A stretch of 58,057 bases of DNA from an uncultured Eggerthellaceae bacterium (GTDB taxonomy: Bacteria > Actinomycetota > Coriobacteriia > Coriobacteriales > Eggerthellaceae): the NCBI GenBank assembly GCA_910589125.1, contig CAJURX010000014.1:1-58057 (forward strand). Direction: 5' to 3'. This document shows positions 57,328 to 58,057 of this stretch, piece by piece (the stretch's first letter is position 1; each line of letters starts with the position of its first letter). The notes below the pieces were generated by a model that saw nothing but the letters and a program-made list of their open reading frames with translations, was not told the DNA's origin and searched no databases. Position numbers and translations under genes: made by a program.

Positions 57328-57427
57328 TGCGCGTGTGGAGATGTTCTGACCAGGCGCTCTGGCCGGTGTCTCCATGCAGAGGGGAATGGCCCTCCATCGG
57401 GGAGGATATGCTCTCTTCGGGTATAGG

Positions 57428-57443
57428 CACGCCCGGGGGCGTG
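57428..57443 (+). terminator. Hairpin after the ATP-grasp gene
   Basis: CACGCC-N4-GGCGTG, followed by TTAAGTGTT. It ends eight bases before the tRNA promoter -35, so it could insulate the two units. Confidence 0.5.
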
Positions 57444-57450
57444 TTAAGTG

Positions 57451-57479
57451 TTGACACCTAAATATCACTCACGTATCAT
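57451..57479 (+). promoter_or_regulatory. Near-consensus promoter of the tRNA group
   Basis: TTGACA (57451-57456), exactly 17 bases, TATCAT (57474-57479). The best promoter in the window, 125 bases before tRNA-Tyr, as expected for stable RNA. Confidence 0.8.
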
Positions 57480-57563
57480 TCCACTTCGCTTGCTTGAAGA
57501 CGCATCTGTCCGACGCAGGCCGCAACTTGAAAATCTCACATGGATATCTACCCTTCCCAGGGA

Positions 57564-57592
57564 GGATGCACGATGAGGTATCATGTGCATCC
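57564..57592 (+). repeat. Perfect hairpin in the tRNA leader
   Basis: GGATGCA (57564-57570) and TGCATCC (57586-57592) pair perfectly around a 15-base loop, ending eleven bases before tRNA-Tyr. It may be a processing or folding element of the tRNA precursor. Confidence 0.5.
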
Positions 57593-57603
57593 ACGAACGG
57601 AAT

Positions 57604-57688
57604 GGGCGTGTGCCCGAGTGGCTAAAGGGGACGGGCTGTAAACCCGTTGGCTATGCCTACCTAGGTTCGAATCCTAGCGCGCCCACCA
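57604..57688 (+). tRNA. tRNA-Tyr (GTA anticodon)
   Basis: Acceptor stem GGGCGTG pairs with CGCGCCC; anticodon loop CTGTAAA gives GTA for tyrosine; a long variable arm, as in bacterial tRNA-Tyr, precedes the TTCGAAT T-loop. The 3' CCA is encoded (57686-57688). Confidence 0.95.
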
Positions 57689-57699
57689 TCTTATCTGAT

Positions 57700-57775
57700 G
57701 CCTGTGTAGCTCAGTCGGTAGAGCACTTCGTTGGTAACGAAGAGGTCACCGGTTCAAGTCCGGTCGCAGGCTCCA
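57700..57775 (+). tRNA. tRNA-Thr (GGT anticodon)
   Basis: Acceptor stem GCCTGTG pairs with CGCAGGC; anticodon loop TTGGTAA gives GGT for threonine; T-loop TTCAAGT; encoded CCA at 57773-57775. Eleven bases after tRNA-Tyr, so co-transcribed. Confidence 0.95.
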
Positions 57776-58004
57776 TTTTACAATGAGCATCCCATGGATG
57801 CCTTGAGCGAGCAGCGTGCGGTTCGATGATGTGTCAGCCGTGCGATGCAGCGCAACAGCATCTCATGGATGTCTTTTTGAGCGAGCAGGGTGCGGCTGGA
57901 ACGAGGAAAGCCGGAGCGGATGCGAGGGAGCAGCCTTTGCGCTGTGACCGAGCAGACGACGACGGGCTTGACGACGTGGCAGCCGTGCAATGCGAAGCTA
58001 AAAT
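57776..58004. repeat. Spacer between tRNA-Thr and tRNA-Met built of imperfect repeats
   Basis: No gene is supported here. A ~40-base unit near 57785-57825 recurs at 57855-57898 with most positions identical (both contain CATGGATG and GAGCGAGCAG). A second motif at 57831-57853 recurs at 57976-57998 (both CAGCCGTGC). The first unit contains a GCATCC-CAT-GGATGC hairpin and the second a weaker one followed by CTTTTT, a possible terminator for the Tyr-Thr transcript. Confidence 0.5.
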
Positions 58005-58057
58005 GGCGGTGTAGCTCAGTTGGTCAGAGCACACGGTTCATACCCGTGGCGTCACTG
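58005..58057 (+). tRNA. tRNA-Met (CAT anticodon), cut by window end
   Basis: Acceptor 5' strand GGCGGTG, then TAGCTCAG D-arm and anticodon stem CACGG/CCGTG around TTCATAC, giving CAT. The D-arm and a normal position 1 pair expectation fit an elongator rather than initiator tRNA; a tRNA-Ile with modified CAT cannot be excluded because the 3' part is missing. Confidence 0.85.

Noticed and set aside
1..58057. CRISPR arrays, insertion sequences, integrases or prophage genes
   Set aside because: No regularly spaced repeats, transposase or integrase motifs were found in either strand; the only repeats are the paralogous hydrolases and the tRNA spacer.
58005..58057. Initiator tRNA-Met
   Set aside because: The 5' end and D-arm look like an elongator tRNA, and the 3' part needed to test the first base pair lies outside the window.

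Overview
The window looks like chromosome of a high-GC anaerobic actinobacterium, most likely a Coriobacteriia member (Eggerthellaceae-like). This is inferred from the mix of cytoplasmic molybdopterin enzymes, an NrfD-type membrane subunit, a modular [FeFe]-hydrogenase, corrinoid-independent anaerobic redox genes, actinobacterial-type cell-wall genes and an aspartate aminotransferase of the Corynebacterium type. No mobile element, CRISPR array or rRNA was found. The first ~4.85 kb is visibly more AT-rich than the rest and is probably a transferred segment.

Layout: (1) 1-4837, three adenylate-forming (acyl-CoA/acid ligase-like) enzymes, the first cut by the window edge, with a small protein and a three-helix membrane protein between them, followed by a BaiH/enoate-reductase-like Fe-S flavoenzyme (4881-6872). 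(2) 6939-7754, an MBL-fold hydrolase on the minus strand. (3) 7938-12555, a three-subunit molybdopterin oxidoreductase (catalytic subunit with an unusual repeat-bearing C-terminal extension, 4Fe-4S subunit, NrfD-like membrane anchor). (4) 12625-15058 minus strand, a lipoprotein plus a fused permease-ATPase ABC importer. (5) 15146-18801, a NuoF/GltD-like flavoprotein and an [FeFe]-hydrogenase. (6) 18949-25909, a tightly packed six-gene operon: HdrB-like CCG protein, a second molybdopterin enzyme, a DUF2064 GT-A-fold protein, a Tes/MJ0619-type radical SAM enzyme, a ferredoxin-DUF169 protein and a GNAT acetyltransferase. This is the best candidate for an undescribed system. (7) 26094-26528, a divergent PadR regulator.

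From 26724 on the content is more ordinary: glmS-acpS-nnrD; two related single-pass membrane proteins with long low-complexity N-termini bracketing a small membrane protein (30240-34809); a small Phd-like protein; ligA; an LCP-family wall ligase; modABC with an unusual modB; moaA and moaC; pyruvate kinase; YebC; an aspartate aminotransferase divergent from a putP-type symporter; three NlpC/P60 wall hydrolases in tandem (two with Tat signals and nearly identical leaders); murJ; an ATP-grasp ligase; and a tRNA group (Tyr, Thr, Met, the last cut by the window end) behind a near-consensus promoter.

Functional reading: the window holds both users of molybdenum cofactor (two catalytic subunits) and part of its supply (molybdate uptake modABC, cofactor steps moaA/moaC), with a hydrogenase module able to feed or drain electrons. 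A second theme is cell-wall assembly (LCP, NlpC/P60, MurJ, ATP-grasp). All functions are read from motifs and context; no database search was possible.
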